From contig CANMKS010000001.1 of the NCBI GenBank assembly GCA_947498645.1, forward strand, positions 1,526,032 through 1,590,031: a stretch of 64,000 nucleotides of DNA, given 5' to 3'. Both the position numbers and the translations under genes were made by a program. The notes under the pieces were generated by a model. That model saw only the letters and a list, made by a program, of their open reading frames with translations, was not told the DNA's origin and did no database searches. This stretch comes from an uncultured Paracoccaceae bacterium (GTDB lineage: Bacteria; Pseudomonadota; Alphaproteobacteria; Rhodobacterales; Rhodobacteraceae). Of the stretch, positions 44,536 through 53,531 are shown piece by piece. Numbering within the stretch: the first letter of the stretch is position 1; each line of letters starts with the position of its first letter.

Positions 44536-47464
44536 GGAGCCGCTCTCCCTCTGGATCAATGAAATGCGCGCTGGTGATTTCGACTTTGACATCCACACCC
44601 GTCAGTGGGCTGACAAGGCGCATCTGCTCGCCCATGCGGTCTGCACCATTCTTGAGAAACCCAATCGCAATCGCATGGCCCAGATTGGGTGAATAACAGG
44701 CAGAGGTGGCGTACCCCTGATCATGTGCTGCATCGACAGGGCCATCAGCATTCATCAGATGCCCCCCCGCTGGCACCGGATCTTTTGGATCAATCGGCTT
44801 GATGCCAACCTGATAAAGCTGGCCTTCACCGTTCAACCCTTCACGTTCCGAGAGTTTTGACCCGATGCTGTCCTTTGTCTTGGACACCATGCGTCCCATC
44901 CCGAGGTTCAGCGCGGTGGTGGTGCCATTCAACTCGTTCCCGGCGGCATGGCCCTTTTCGATACGCATCACGCCAAGCGCCTCGGTGCCATAGGGTGTCA
45001 CGTCGTATTGCGCGCCTGCTTCCATGATCTTGCGGATCAGCGCGTCGCCATATGCGGTTGGCACGGCAATCTCATAGGCCAGTTCACCGCTGAAAGAGAT
45101 CCGGAAGAGCCGTGCGCGCAATCCGCCACAGATGGTGATATTTGCACAGGCCATGAAGGGGAAGGCATCGTTGCTGATGTCCTGATCGACGATCTGTGAC
45201 AGCAATTTGCGGCTGTTGGGCCCGGCGACGGCGTATTGCGCCCAGGCTTCGGTGGTCGAGATCAACTGCACATCCATATCGGGGAAAAGGCATTGCCGCA
45301 CAAACTCCATATGCCGATAAACGGGCAGGGCGTTTGCGGTTGTCGTCGTGACGACGAAGTGATCCTCGGCCAGACGGGCCGCTGTCCCGTCATCCATCGC
45401 AATGCCGTCCTCACGCAGCATCAGGCCATAGCGGGTCTTGCCAACGGCCAGTTTAGCAAAGCCGTTGCAGTATATCTTGTTCAGGAAATCCGCCGCATCC
45501 GTGCCCTGCACATCGACCTTACCCAATGTGGTCACATCGCAAACGCCAACAGATTTGCGCGTCGCGAGAACCTCGCGATCAACGCTTTCGCGCCATGTCG
45601 TCTCTCCGGCTTGTGGAAACCATTGGGCGCGCAGCCAATTGCCGACCTCGACAAAAACGGCACCCTGCTCTTCGGCCCATTTGTGCGACGGGGTCAGGCG
45701 TTTGGGGTGAAATTCCTGCCCGCGATGACGCCCGCCCAGCACACCAATCGCCGTGGGCGTATAGGGTGGGCGAAAGATTGTGGTGCCCACTTCTGGAATC
45801 GTTTTGCCAGCAAGTTCGGCCATAATCGCAAGGCCACCCATGTTGGAGGTTTTGCCCTGATCCGTCGCCATGCCAAGTGTGGTGTAACGCTTGAGGTGTT
45901 CAACGGAACGAAAGCCTTCCTGATGGCTCAGCTTGACGTCCTTGACCGTTACGTCGTTTTGCTGATCAAGCCAAGCCCGCGAACAGCCTTCGACATACCA
46001 GAAAGGTTTGAGGTTGATCGACGCATCCCCAGTCTCTGGCAGTTTTGGCAAGCGGCCCTTCAGACCCAGTGCCCGTTTTGCCGCAGTTGCACCGCCTTGC
46101 AGCGCACCGGCGGTCGACAGATCACCATTGGCGGCACCGGCAACGACCATCCCCGGCGGCAATTCAGCGCCCGGCACGAAGGCAGCAATGGCGTCGTTCC
46201 AGATGGGGCGGCCGCGTTGATGGCAGGTCATATGCACATTGGGGTTCCATCCCCCCGACATGCCCAGAGCCCCACATTCCAGCGTGCGCATGCTGCCGTC
46301 GGCAAGTCTTACCTCGGCAAAGGTCAGGCCAAGCCTGCCTTTGGTGTTGACGACTTCACCATGCAGCACCTCGTAATCCAGGCTACGTGGAACGTCTGGG
46401 CGCACATCAACAACCGCGCTGATCTTTACGCCCTTGGCATGAAGATCAGCGGCGGTACGGTGCCCGTCATCATTGTTGGTAAAGATCGCAACGCGCTTGT
46501 CCGCTGAAACGGCGAAACGATTGGCATAGCTGCGTATGGCGCTGCCCAGCATGATGCCGGGACGGTCGTTGTTTTCAAAGGCGATCGGGCGCTCGGTCGC
46601 GCCTGCGGCCAGAATGGTTTTTTGTGTGTAGATCCGCCAAAGCACCTGTCGCGGCTTTCCCGCATCCGGCGCGTACAGATGATCGCTGACCCGTTCCACG
46701 GCCCCGTAAATCCCGTGATCAAACGCGCCGATGACCGTTGTACGTGGCATGATGCGGACGTTGGGCAGGGTGGTCAATTCGGCGACAACCTCTGCGGCCC
46801 AATCAGCACCGGATTGATCGCCGATTGTGAGGGTCTCGCTGTTCAACCGTCCGCCAAGTACAAAATCCTCATCAGCGAGGATCACATCTGCGCCCGCACG
46901 ACCTGCCGTCAGCGCAGCCATCAGACCGGCGGGGCCGGCCCCGATGATCAACAAATCGCAATGCAGGAACCCTTTGTCATAGACATCCGGGTCATCCTTC
47001 AGCGACAGCGATCCAAGGCCCGCGGCTTTGCGAATAATCGGCTCGTACAGTTTCTCCCAAAAGGCGGCAGGCCACATGAAGGTTTTGTAATAAAATCCGG
47101 CCGTCAGGAAGTTTGAGAAACGGTCGTTGATCGCCAGCAGATCAAAGCGCAGTGATCCCATCCGGTTCTGGCTTTTTGCCAGTAGCCCATCATAAAGCTC
47201 TACCGTTGTCGCGCGCGTGTTCGGCTCTTGTCGCGCACCGCCGCGCAACTCAACAAGCGCGTTGGGCTCTTCTGATCCTGCTGTCAGAACGCCCCGCGGG
47301 CGGTGATATTTGAATGACCGGCCCATAAGACGGACACCGTTGGCCAACAGCGCCGAGGCAAGCGTATCACCGGCGTGACCGGTGTAGGCCTTGCCGTCAA
47401 AGGTGAATTTGCAGCTCTGGCTGCGGTCGATCTGACCGCCGGGCAATCGGTTTACTTGTGTCAT
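44528..47464 (-). CDS. soxA: Sarcosine oxidase alpha subunit
   Basis: SoxA, 978 aa, the large subunit. Domains in order: a ferredoxin-like N-terminal domain (FTFDGKAYTGHAGDTLASALL), an NAD/FAD-binding region with the dinucleotide motif CDLLIIGAGPAGLMAALTAG (residues ~168-187), and a C-terminal aminomethyltransferase (GcvT-like) domain from about residue 600 that binds tetrahydrofolate and receives the one-carbon unit. The reaction oxidises N-methylglycine to glycine, H2O2 and 5,10-methylene-THF. It overlaps soxD by 4 bases and soxG by 8. Confidence 0.95.
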   Translation of the reverse strand: MTQVNRLPGGQIDRSQSCKFTFDGKAYTGHAGDTLASALLANGVRLMGRSFKYHRPRGVLTAGSEEPNALVELRGGARQEPNTRATTVELYDGLLAKSQNRMGSLRFDLLAINDRFSNFLTAGFYYKTFMWPAAFWEKLYEPIIRKAAGLGSLSLKDDPDVYDKGFLHCDLLIIGAGPAGLMAALTAGRAGADVILADEDFVLGGRLNSETLTIGDQSGADWAAEVVAELTTLPNVRIMPRTTVIGAFDHGIYGAVERVSDHLYAPDAGKPRQVLWRIYTQKTILAAGATERPIAFENNDRPGIMLGSAIRSYANRFAVSADKRVAIFTNNDDGHRTAADLHAKGVKISAVVDVRPDVPRSLDYEVLHGEVVNTKGRLGLTFAEVRLADGSMRTLECGALGMSGGWNPNVHMTCHQRGRPIWNDAIAAFVPGAELPPGMVVAGAANGDLSTAGALQGGATAAKRALGLKGRLPKLPETGDASINLKPFWYVEGCSRAWLDQQNDVTVKDVKLSHQEGFRSVEHLKRYTTLGMATDQGKTSNMGGLAIMAELAGKTIPEVGTTIFRPPYTPTAIGVLGGRHRGQEFHPKRLTPSHKWAEEQGAVFVEVGNWLRAQWFPQAGETTWRESVDREVLATRKSVGVCDVTTLGKVDVQGTDAADFLNKIYCNGFAKLAVGKTRYGLMLREDGIAMDDGTAARLAEDHFVVTTTTANALPVYRHMEFVRQCLFPDMDVQLISTTEAWAQYAVAGPNSRKLLSQIVDQDISNDAFPFMACANITICGGLRARLFRISFSGELAYEIAVPTAYGDALIRKIMEAGAQYDVTPYGTEALGVMRIEKGHAAGNELNGTTTALNLGMGRMVSKTKDSIGSKLSEREGLNGEGQLYQVGIKPIDPKDPVPAGGHLMNADGPVDAAHDQGYATSACYSPNLGHAIAIGFLKNGADRMGEQMRLVSPLTGVDVKVEITSAHFIDPEGERLRA

Positions 47465-47748
47465 TTGGATCGCCCTCTGGCGCGCGCCACATCGCGGGCC
47501 ATTTCCACCTTGGAGATTTCATGCGTGACGGTGTTGCGGGTCACAACCAGCCACGAACGGTCGCCCGCCTCGTGAAACCACAACTCTTGATGCCAACCGG
47601 CGGGATTGTCGCGCAGATAGCCGTATTCATAGAAATCTTTGGCCGCCGTTTCAGATTGCCAATCCGGGCGATCAATCAGCTTGGCATCGCCCAAATAGGT
47701 GAACTCGGCAGCGTCGCGTGGGCCAAGCAGGGGGTGGTCAATAATCAT
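47461..47748 (-). CDS. soxD: Sarcosine oxidase delta subunit lacking the zinc site
   Basis: SoxD, 95 aa. The fold is recognisable by the sequence around PRDAAEFTYLGDAKLIDRP, YLRDNPAGWHQELWFHEAG and WLVVTRNTVTHEI. In known enzymes a zinc ion is held by CPYCG near the N-terminus and by an H-x3-C pair in the middle. Here the N-terminal stretch reads HPLLG and the later pair reads HEAGD, so all three cysteines are gone and no cysteine remains in the protein. The subunit is therefore zinc-free or folds differently. It is coupled on both sides to soxB and soxA. Confidence 0.9.
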   Translation of the reverse strand: MIIDHPLLGPRDAAEFTYLGDAKLIDRPDWQSETAAKDFYEYGYLRDNPAGWHQELWFHEAGDRSWLVVTRNTVTHEISKVEMARDVARARGRSK

Positions 47749-48998
47749 CAGTGCAAATTGGGCTGATTGCCCATCCCTTTTTCGTCGATCATCAGGCCCT
47801 TTTCAAATCGGTCGAACCGATAGGCCGTGGCGGTCGGGTGGGGCGCATCTTTCGCCAGCAAATGCGCAAAGCAAAAGCCTGACGCAGGCGTTGCCTTGAA
47901 CCCGCCGTAACACCAGCCGCCGTTGAAATAGAGCCCGTCGATATGGGTGCGGTCGATAATGGGTGAGCCATCCATCGACATATCCATGATGCCGCCCCAC
48001 ATGCGCAACAGACGTGCGCGGCCAAAGGCGGGGAAGATCGCCATGCCGCCTTCGCAGACGTCTTCGACGGTGGGCAGATTGCCGCGCTGGGCATAAGAGT
48101 TATAGCCGTCCAGATCACCACCAAAGACCAGACCGCCCTTGTCAGATTGGCTCACGTAAAAATGGCCCGCACCAAACGTCACGACACCGGGCAGGACCGG
48201 TTTAAGGCCTTCGGACACAAACGCCTGCAGGACATGACTTTCCATTGGTAGTCGCATATCGGCCTTGGACATCAACCGACTGGATGACCCGGCAACCGCA
48301 CATCCGATTTTCTTGGCGCCAATGTATCCGCGCGAGGTTTCCACCCCAAGGCATTTGCCGTTCTCGATCCGGAAGCCCGTCACCTCGCAGTTCTGGATGA
48401 TATCAACGCCGCGGCTGTCCGCACCCCGCGCATAGCCCCAGGCGACCGCATCATGGCGCACTGTGCCACCGCGATGTTGCGCCAAACCGCCCTTGATGGG
48501 GAAACGGGCGTCTTCTGTATTGAGGAAAGGATAGCGCGCCTTGATCTGCGCAGTTGTCAGCATCTCGGCATCCGCACCGTTTAGCAGCATCGCATTGCCG
48601 CGCCGCGTAAACGCATCACGCTGCGCATCAGAGTGGATCAGGTTCAGAATGCCACGTTGAGACACCATGGCGTTGTAGTTGAAATCCTGTTCCAGCCCTT
48701 CCCACAATTTAAGCGAAAACTCGTAAAACGGCTCGTTCCCGTCCAGCAGGTAGTTGGACCGGATGATGGTCGTGTTGCGCCCGACATTGCCACTGCCGAT
48801 CCAGCCTTTTTCAAGCACGGCGATGCGCTTTTGCCCATATTCCTTGGCCAAATAGTAGGCTGTGGCCAATCCATGCCCGCCACCGCCAATGATGATGATA
48901 TCGTATTCAGGCTGCGGTTCCGGATCGCGCCATGCCGGCGTCCATCCTTTGTGGCCGGTCAGCGCCTCTTTTATGACCTTCAACCCCGAATAACGCAT
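47748..48998 (-). CDS. soxB: Sarcosine oxidase beta subunit
   Basis: SoxB, 416 aa, carries the substrate-oxidising flavin. The FAD motif is IIIIGGGGHGLATAYYLAK (residues ~35-53), followed by GNVGRNTTIIRSNYLL. The region RGGTVRHDAVAWGYARG holds the histidine where this family attaches FMN covalently. I chose the ATG at 48998 (MRYSGLKVIKEALTG), the usual family start, preceded by GGAAAGGA. It is the first gene of soxBDAG and lies 131 bases downstream of the SlcD-like gene on the same strand, so read-through from the sulfonate operon is possible. Confidence 0.93.
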   Translation of the reverse strand: MRYSGLKVIKEALTGHKGWTPAWRDPEPQPEYDIIIIGGGGHGLATAYYLAKEYGQKRIAVLEKGWIGSGNVGRNTTIIRSNYLLDGNEPFYEFSLKLWEGLEQDFNYNAMVSQRGILNLIHSDAQRDAFTRRGNAMLLNGADAEMLTTAQIKARYPFLNTEDARFPIKGGLAQHRGGTVRHDAVAWGYARGADSRGVDIIQNCEVTGFRIENGKCLGVETSRGYIGAKKIGCAVAGSSSRLMSKADMRLPMESHVLQAFVSEGLKPVLPGVVTFGAGHFYVSQSDKGGLVFGGDLDGYNSYAQRGNLPTVEDVCEGGMAIFPAFGRARLLRMWGGIMDMSMDGSPIIDRTHIDGLYFNGGWCYGGFKATPASGFCFAHLLAKDAPHPTATAYRFDRFEKGLMIDEKGMGNQPNLH

Positions 48999-49129
48999 TT
49001 CCGACATCCTTTCCTGCGCAATGTGCTGCAAGCAACGGCAATTCTGAAACGAAGATCGGACAGGAATCGTGCCATTTACGACAACTGGGCGAATTCCGGC
49101 AATCAGGCGTTCGTCCCCGAGCAGGTAGC

Positions 49130-50233
49130 TCAATTCACAGGAAGATCATCCAGCAATGACCGTTTGCCGATCTGGGCGAGGGTGATGCTGGTCTCTGCGC
49201 GCAGGACGTTCCACAGTTCTTTCAGACCCTCTTCACCGCCCGCGGCGATGGCAAATTGCAGGATGCGTCCGAGGAAGGTGAAGTTTGCACCCTGCGCGTA
49301 GGCTTTGACCACGTCTTCGCCGCTGCGCAATCCGGTATCGTAGAATAGCGGATAGTCCGGGCCGAGCGCGTCCCTGATCCGGCCCAATTCGAGAATTGGG
49401 GGTGGTGCGCTGTCCAACTGTCGTGCCCCATGGCTGGAAACCTGGATCGCATCGACGCCTGCGGCTTTGAGCGTAACCGCGTCATCGGCGTCAAGCACAC
49501 CTTTCACGACAAGTTTGCCCGGCCAGATATCCCGCAAGCGGGCGAGTGTATCCCAGTCCGCGCGCGCCCGGCTTTCGGTGCGGTCAAAGTCATAGCCGTC
49601 CATGTCAAAATTCGCCATTTGCGGCTTGCCCGCATAAAGCGAAGAGAGCGACCAGCGCGGATGCAGGGCGAAATCAATGAACTGCTTGGGGCCGATCTTG
49701 AAGGGCATGGTGAAACCGTGGCGCAATTCGCGCGGGCGGCGGCCGACTTCTGCCACATCGACGGTGAGGACGATGGTGTCATAGCCAGCGGCCTTGGCCC
49801 GTTCAACCAGTTTGAATGTGCCGGTGCCGTCGCCGCTGAAATAGAGCTGAAACCAAGCGTTGCCTTCAGCCTCTTCGATCAGCGGTTCCATCGCGGTAGA
49901 AGCAACAGTGGACACGCCCAAAGGGACGTTCTCGCGGGCGGCCAGCCGCGCCAGCATCATATCGGCACCGGGACCAGAAAGGTTGCACATGCCCATCGGG
50001 CTGATCCCAAACGGCGCTTTGGTCGGCTTGTCCCAAAGTGGCACCGAAAGCGAGCGGTCACTGACGTTGCGCAGGATACGCGGCCGCAGTTCCAGTTGGT
50101 CAAAGGCCGCACGATTACGTGCGGCCCCGATTTCGGCGCCAGCGGCGCCGTCGATATAGTCAAAGATCATCCAGGGAAGACGTTTGCGCGCCAGGCGGTG
50201 GGCGTCTTCACTGGAATGTATCTTCGCGGGCAT
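49130..50233 (-). CDS. slcD: FMN-dependent alpha-hydroxy-acid dehydrogenase, probable (S)-sulfolactate dehydrogenase
   Basis: A 367-aa TIM-barrel protein of the lactate/glycolate-oxidase family. GISPMGMCNLSGPGADMMLARLA is the flavin-binding start, WFQLYFSGDGTG and DTIVLTVDVAE are the middle elements, and the catalytic histidine is in IQVSSHGARQLD (usually SNHGGRQLD). Two residues differ from the classic signature, which may reflect a different acid. It begins directly after the comE stop and follows ComDE, which decarboxylates sulfopyruvate. It is therefore assigned as the enzyme oxidising sulfolactate to sulfopyruvate (SlcD). Membrane or electron-acceptor details are not visible. Confidence 0.75.
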   Translation of the reverse strand: MPAKIHSSEDAHRLARKRLPWMIFDYIDGAAGAEIGAARNRAAFDQLELRPRILRNVSDRSLSVPLWDKPTKAPFGISPMGMCNLSGPGADMMLARLAARENVPLGVSTVASTAMEPLIEEAEGNAWFQLYFSGDGTGTFKLVERAKAAGYDTIVLTVDVAEVGRRPRELRHGFTMPFKIGPKQFIDFALHPRWSLSSLYAGKPQMANFDMDGYDFDRTESRARADWDTLARLRDIWPGKLVVKGVLDADDAVTLKAAGVDAIQVSSHGARQLDSAPPPILELGRIRDALGPDYPLFYDTGLRSGEDVVKAYAQGANFTFLGRILQFAIAAGGEEGLKELWNVLRAETSITLAQIGKRSLLDDLPVN

Positions 50234-50788
50234 TTAGCTGGCCACGGCCTTCATAAAGCGGTCGCGGATCACGACCGGATCCATGGTGATGACAGGCAGC
50301 TTGATGTTTCCACTGTCACATTTGCTGACAATGATCGTCATCTGCTTGCTGTCGATGGCCGCCTGCAATGTCTTGGCGGTGTCCACGTCCTTGCACACAA
50401 CGACGTTTTCGCAGCCACAAGCCTTGGCGACGTTTTCCAGCTTGGTCTTCTTGCCGGCATATGTCGGCTGATCCCCGGTGGACCCGTAAGAGCCGTTGTC
50501 GATGATCAACAGGATGTAGTTGTCCGCCACGTTGTTCGCGATGGTGGGCAGGGTGCCAAGGTTGGTCAGAACAGAACCATCACCATCAATGGAAATGACG
50601 GTCTTGTCCTGGGCCAAGGCAAGACCCAGACCGATGGAGGATGACAGGCCCATTGTGCCCAGCATGTAGAAGTTCTTGGCATTATCGTCGATCATGTGCA
50701 GCTCTTGGCTGGGCAGACCGATGTTGCAGACGACCAGTTGGTCACGCAGGATTGGCGCGATTTCGCGCAGGATTTCAGAACGGATCAT
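50234..50788 (-). CDS. comE: Sulfopyruvate decarboxylase beta subunit
   Basis: A 184-aa thiamine-diphosphate-binding chain. The TPP motif starts at IDGDGSVLTNLGTLP and continues with the N-D-N of ILLIIDNGSYGSTG, the usual GDG-x26-N pattern. With ComD it decarboxylates sulfopyruvate to sulfoacetaldehyde; phosphonopyruvate decarboxylase is the closest alternative and is made less likely by the sulfonate genes around it. The start at 50788 overlaps the comD stop by 4 bases (ATGA); the track start is 60 bases earlier, inside comD. Confidence 0.85.
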   Translation of the reverse strand: MIRSEILREIAPILRDQLVVCNIGLPSQELHMIDDNAKNFYMLGTMGLSSSIGLGLALAQDKTVISIDGDGSVLTNLGTLPTIANNVADNYILLIIDNGSYGSTGDQPTYAGKKTKLENVAKACGCENVVVCKDVDTAKTLQAAIDSKQMTIIVSKCDSGNIKLPVITMDPVVIRDRFMKAVAS

Positions 50789-51291
50789 TGGTCGCCGTAG
50801 CCTCCCCAAAAGGACGCATCCGTCAGGATGGCCACAGGTTTGTTGCACATGAAGGTGTATTTCAGGATCGCATCCAGTTCATCCGCATCCGATTCCTTAT
50901 GGAAATGATAGGTCGGGATGTTCATCTGGTTCAGCAGTGCCTTGGTATGCACGGCCATTTCCACCTGACAGGCCACAGGTTCGCGCAGCTCACCTCGGTA
51001 GCTGATCAGCATGGGCAGCGGCATACGGTAATACTGCGTCAGCGTGGCCAGTGTGTTGATGGTCACGCCAATCGCCGTGTTCTGCATGATGATCGCCGGG
51101 CGCTTGCCGCCCATGAAGGCACCTGCACACAGGCCCATGCCCTCGTCCTCTTTGTTGGACGGGATGTGGAAAATTTCAGGGCGTGCTTCGACTTCGTCGA
51201 TCACACCGGCCAACTGCTTACACGGCACAGTCGTGATGAAGGATACATCGTTGGCGACAAAGTCATCCACGATCTTGCTGCTGATACTCAA
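50785..51291 (-). CDS. comD: Sulfopyruvate decarboxylase alpha subunit
   Basis: A 168-aa chain carrying the pyrimidine-binding half of the TPP site. FITTVPCKQLAGVIDEV, IPSNKEDEGMGLCAGAFMGG (with the glutamate that activates TPP) and MQNTAIGVTINTLATLTQYYRMP are typical. Separate alpha and beta subunits are characteristic of ComDE, whereas many phosphonopyruvate decarboxylases are single chains. It lies 56 bases after the UspA gene. Confidence 0.85.
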   Translation of the reverse strand: MSISSKIVDDFVANDVSFITTVPCKQLAGVIDEVEARPEIFHIPSNKEDEGMGLCAGAFMGGKRPAIIMQNTAIGVTINTLATLTQYYRMPLPMLISYRGELREPVACQVEMAVHTKALLNQMNIPTYHFHKESDADELDAILKYTFMCNKPVAILTDASFWGGYGDQ

Positions 51292-51347
51292 GGTCTTAGG
51301 TCTCCTGATGACGCCCTGATGGGCGTATGCGTGAAAGGGGGTATAGG

Positions 51348-51761
51348 TTATTTCGTATCGCGCGCCACATGGACGGCGCAGGGCGCATGCTGCACCACGC
51401 GCGCGGCGGTCGAGCCTAGAAAGTAGTCGATCAACCCGGGTTTGTGAGAGCCCATGACAATGCAGTCGACGCCCAATTCGGCGGCAGCATCAATGATGGT
51501 CCGGCCGCTGTGGCCCTTGACGATCATTGCCGTCACGCCCGACATGTCGGCCACTCGCGCCTCCAGGCGCGCTTTTGCGCCGTCGAATGCGTTTTGGATG
51601 ACACTTTCATCAACGTAGGCCCCCACTGATCCATGCGGCGCTTCGTAGACGTGCAGGGCTGTGATTTTGCCACCATCGGCAAGCAGACGCTGCGCGATAT
51701 CAACGCTGGTTTCACCTACGCCATGGTCCAGGGCCATGGGGACGAGAATGTTCTTGTACAT
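51348..51761 (-). CDS. Universal stress protein (UspA) domain
   Basis: A 137-aa single UspA domain: MYKNILVPMALDHGVGETSV at the N-terminus, GGKITALHVYEAP in the middle and the ATP-binding MGSHKPGLIDYFLGSTAARVV (G-x2-G-x9-G-S/T pattern) near the C-terminus. GGAGG lies directly before the chosen ATG. UspA proteins linked to TRAP transporters are known and may modulate transport or sense nucleotides, but its role inside this sulfonate operon is unknown. Confidence 0.88.
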   Translation of the reverse strand: MYKNILVPMALDHGVGETSVDIAQRLLADGGKITALHVYEAPHGSVGAYVDESVIQNAFDGAKARLEARVADMSGVTAMIVKGHSGRTIIDAAAELGVDCIVMGSHKPGLIDYFLGSTAARVVQHAPCAVHVARDTK

Positions 51762-51771
51762 AGCGTACCTC

Positions 51772-52773
51772 CTATGGGGTCGGATCTGCGCCCTCGGGGC
51801 GCAGAATGATTTTGGGTGCGGCAACGATGCCGGCACGAATATCCGCAAAGGCCTGTCCGCCTTCGGAAAGGGGCCGTTCCTCTGTCCAGTCTAACGCCCC
51901 CAGCCGCCCATCGAAAATGGCTGCTGCTGTGTCGCGGAAATCTTGGGCTGTATAGGTATAGGTCCCGATGAATGTGATCTCTTGCAAGGTCATGCGCCGA
52001 ATGTCGAGCCCGCCAGCGCCGTCACCCAAACCGATGTGCATGATGACACCGCCGGGCCTTGTGATCGCCGATGCATCAGCGCGTGTCGCCGCATAGCCGA
52101 CACCGTCGATGACAAGATCAGCGTCTGTCACGGCGCCAGGTTCGACCGCTATGAAACCTTCAATCGCTGCCAATGTAGTGCGGCGCAGGTCGTTGGGTTC
52201 GATCACCTTGATGTCGGAGGCACCGAAGGCGCGCAGGCACAAGGCCGCCCCGACGCCAATCGCGCCACCACCTACAACAACACACCGCGCCTGTGACAAG
52301 GGCATGTCCAACGCATCAGCGCCAAGGCGCACGGCATGCCACCCGCACGCAAGTGGCTCGGCTAGCGCTGCCTTGGCCAGCGGGACATGATCGGGCACTT
52401 CGACGAGGTTTTCGTTTGCCATCGCCACCAGTTCCCCAAAGGCACCTTCACGCGGCGGCATGGAGATGATCATACGCTCCGGGCACAGGTTATCGCGCCC
52501 GGATGTGCATGCGCGGCACGTCCCGCAGCTAACCAGCGGATTGATCGTGACACGGGTGCCATCCAGATCACCCCCCGCAACAATTCCCGCCGCCTCATGG
52601 CCCAAAATCAACGGCGCGGGCCGACGGTCATCATGGCCCAGATAGGCGTGCATGTCAGAGCCGCAGATGCCAGAGGCCTTCACCTTGATCAGGCTTTGCC
52701 CAAGGGCTGGTACCGGATCAGGCATGTAGCGATATATCAGCGTTTCCACGCCGTCATAAACAAGTGCCTTCAT
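51772..52773 (-). CDS. hpsP: Zinc-dependent MDR alcohol dehydrogenase, HpsP-like
   Basis: A 333-aa medium-chain dehydrogenase. The catalytic zinc is bound by the C and H of SGICGSDMHAYLGHDD and by LILGHEAAG; the structural-zinc cysteines are CGTCRACTSGRDNLC (residues ~83-97). The nucleotide motif is VVVGGGAIGVGAA. In the DHPS pathway described for Cupriavidus and roseobacters, HpsO and HpsP interconvert the DHPS enantiomers through the ketone. The symbol comes from position and family, not from a tested match. It overlaps the SDR gene by 4 bases. Confidence 0.78.
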   Translation of the reverse strand: MKALVYDGVETLIYRYMPDPVPALGQSLIKVKASGICGSDMHAYLGHDDRRPAPLILGHEAAGIVAGGDLDGTRVTINPLVSCGTCRACTSGRDNLCPERMIISMPPREGAFGELVAMANENLVEVPDHVPLAKAALAEPLACGWHAVRLGADALDMPLSQARCVVVGGGAIGVGAALCLRAFGASDIKVIEPNDLRRTTLAAIEGFIAVEPGAVTDADLVIDGVGYAATRADASAITRPGGVIMHIGLGDGAGGLDIRRMTLQEITFIGTYTYTAQDFRDTAAAIFDGRLGALDWTEERPLSEGGQAFADIRAGIVAAPKIILRPEGADPTP

Positions 52774-53531
52774 TTTGCGGTGAACCCTCCGTCAACCATG
52801 AGAACCTGACCAGTGACATAGGCCGATGCATCTGCACAGAGAAACAACAGCGGGCCATCAATATCGGACAACTTCCCATTACGTCCCGCACAGGTTTGTG
52901 CGGCGTTGCGTGCCGCGCGTTCGGGATCTGAAAAAACCGGACCCGTCAGCTCTGTGGGGAAGAATCCGGGTCCGATGGCGTTTGCAGTGATGCCGTCCTT
53001 GGACCACGCCTCGGCCATGGCGCGGGTCAACTGGCCGATACCTGCCTTGGATGCGCCGTAGGCGACGCCACCGGGGAATGCGCGGGTTGTCTGCAAAGAC
53101 GCAAAACTCACGATCCGCCCCCAGCCGCGCTGTTTCATCATGGGCGCAAAGGCCTGGCTTAGAAAGAATGGTGCCGCAAGGTTGAGGTTCATGGTCACGT
53201 CCCACCCTTCCGGGGTTACGTCATCGGCGCTTTCGCGGGTATTGATACCGGCGGCATGCACCAGAATATCCGGCGCGCCGAAAGGCGCGGCAATCTGGCC
53301 CGCAATCTGCGCGATTTGATCGCGCTGTGATAGATCCGCGGCAACCACAGCGGCGTTTTCGCCGATCTTGTGCCTCCAGTCGTCCAAGGCGGCGGCGCGG
53401 CGGGCCACGCCAACAACTCTGGCACCAGCCCGTGCCAAGACGGTGGCTGCACGCTGCCCAAGACCCGCACTTGCGCCAGTGACACAAGCGACCCGTCCGG
53501 TCAGATCAAAGAGATCGGCAGGGTTACTCAT
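52770..53531 (-). CDS. hpsO: SDR oxidoreductase, HpsO-like
   Basis: A 253-aa classical short-chain dehydrogenase: TGASAGLGQRAATVLARAG (nucleotide binding), the catalytic Y-x3-K in VAYGASKAGIGQL, a central serine in IVSFASLQTTRAF, and the C-terminal AYVTGQVLMVDGGF. NAD(P)-dependent oxidation of a DHPS hydroxyl is inferred from its place beside hpsN and the TRAP genes. It overlaps hpsN by 8 bases and the MDR gene by 4, so the three are translated together. Confidence 0.78.
   Translation of the reverse strand: MSNPADLFDLTGRVACVTGASAGLGQRAATVLARAGARVVGVARRAAALDDWRHKIGENAAVVAADLSQRDQIAQIAGQIAAPFGAPDILVHAAGINTRESADDVTPEGWDVTMNLNLAAPFFLSQAFAPMMKQRGWGRIVSFASLQTTRAFPGGVAYGASKAGIGQLTRAMAEAWSKDGITANAIGPGFFPTELTGPVFSDPERAARNAAQTCAGRNGKLSDIDGPLLFLCADASAYVTGQVLMVDGGFTAK

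Noticed and set aside
45236-46507. 423-aa plus-strand ORF opposite soxA
   Set aside because: Shadow of soxA; composition rich in R, H, G and Q and no domain.
49430-50644. 404-aa plus-strand ORF opposite slcD and comE
   Set aside because: It crosses two real genes on the other strand and has no family signature.
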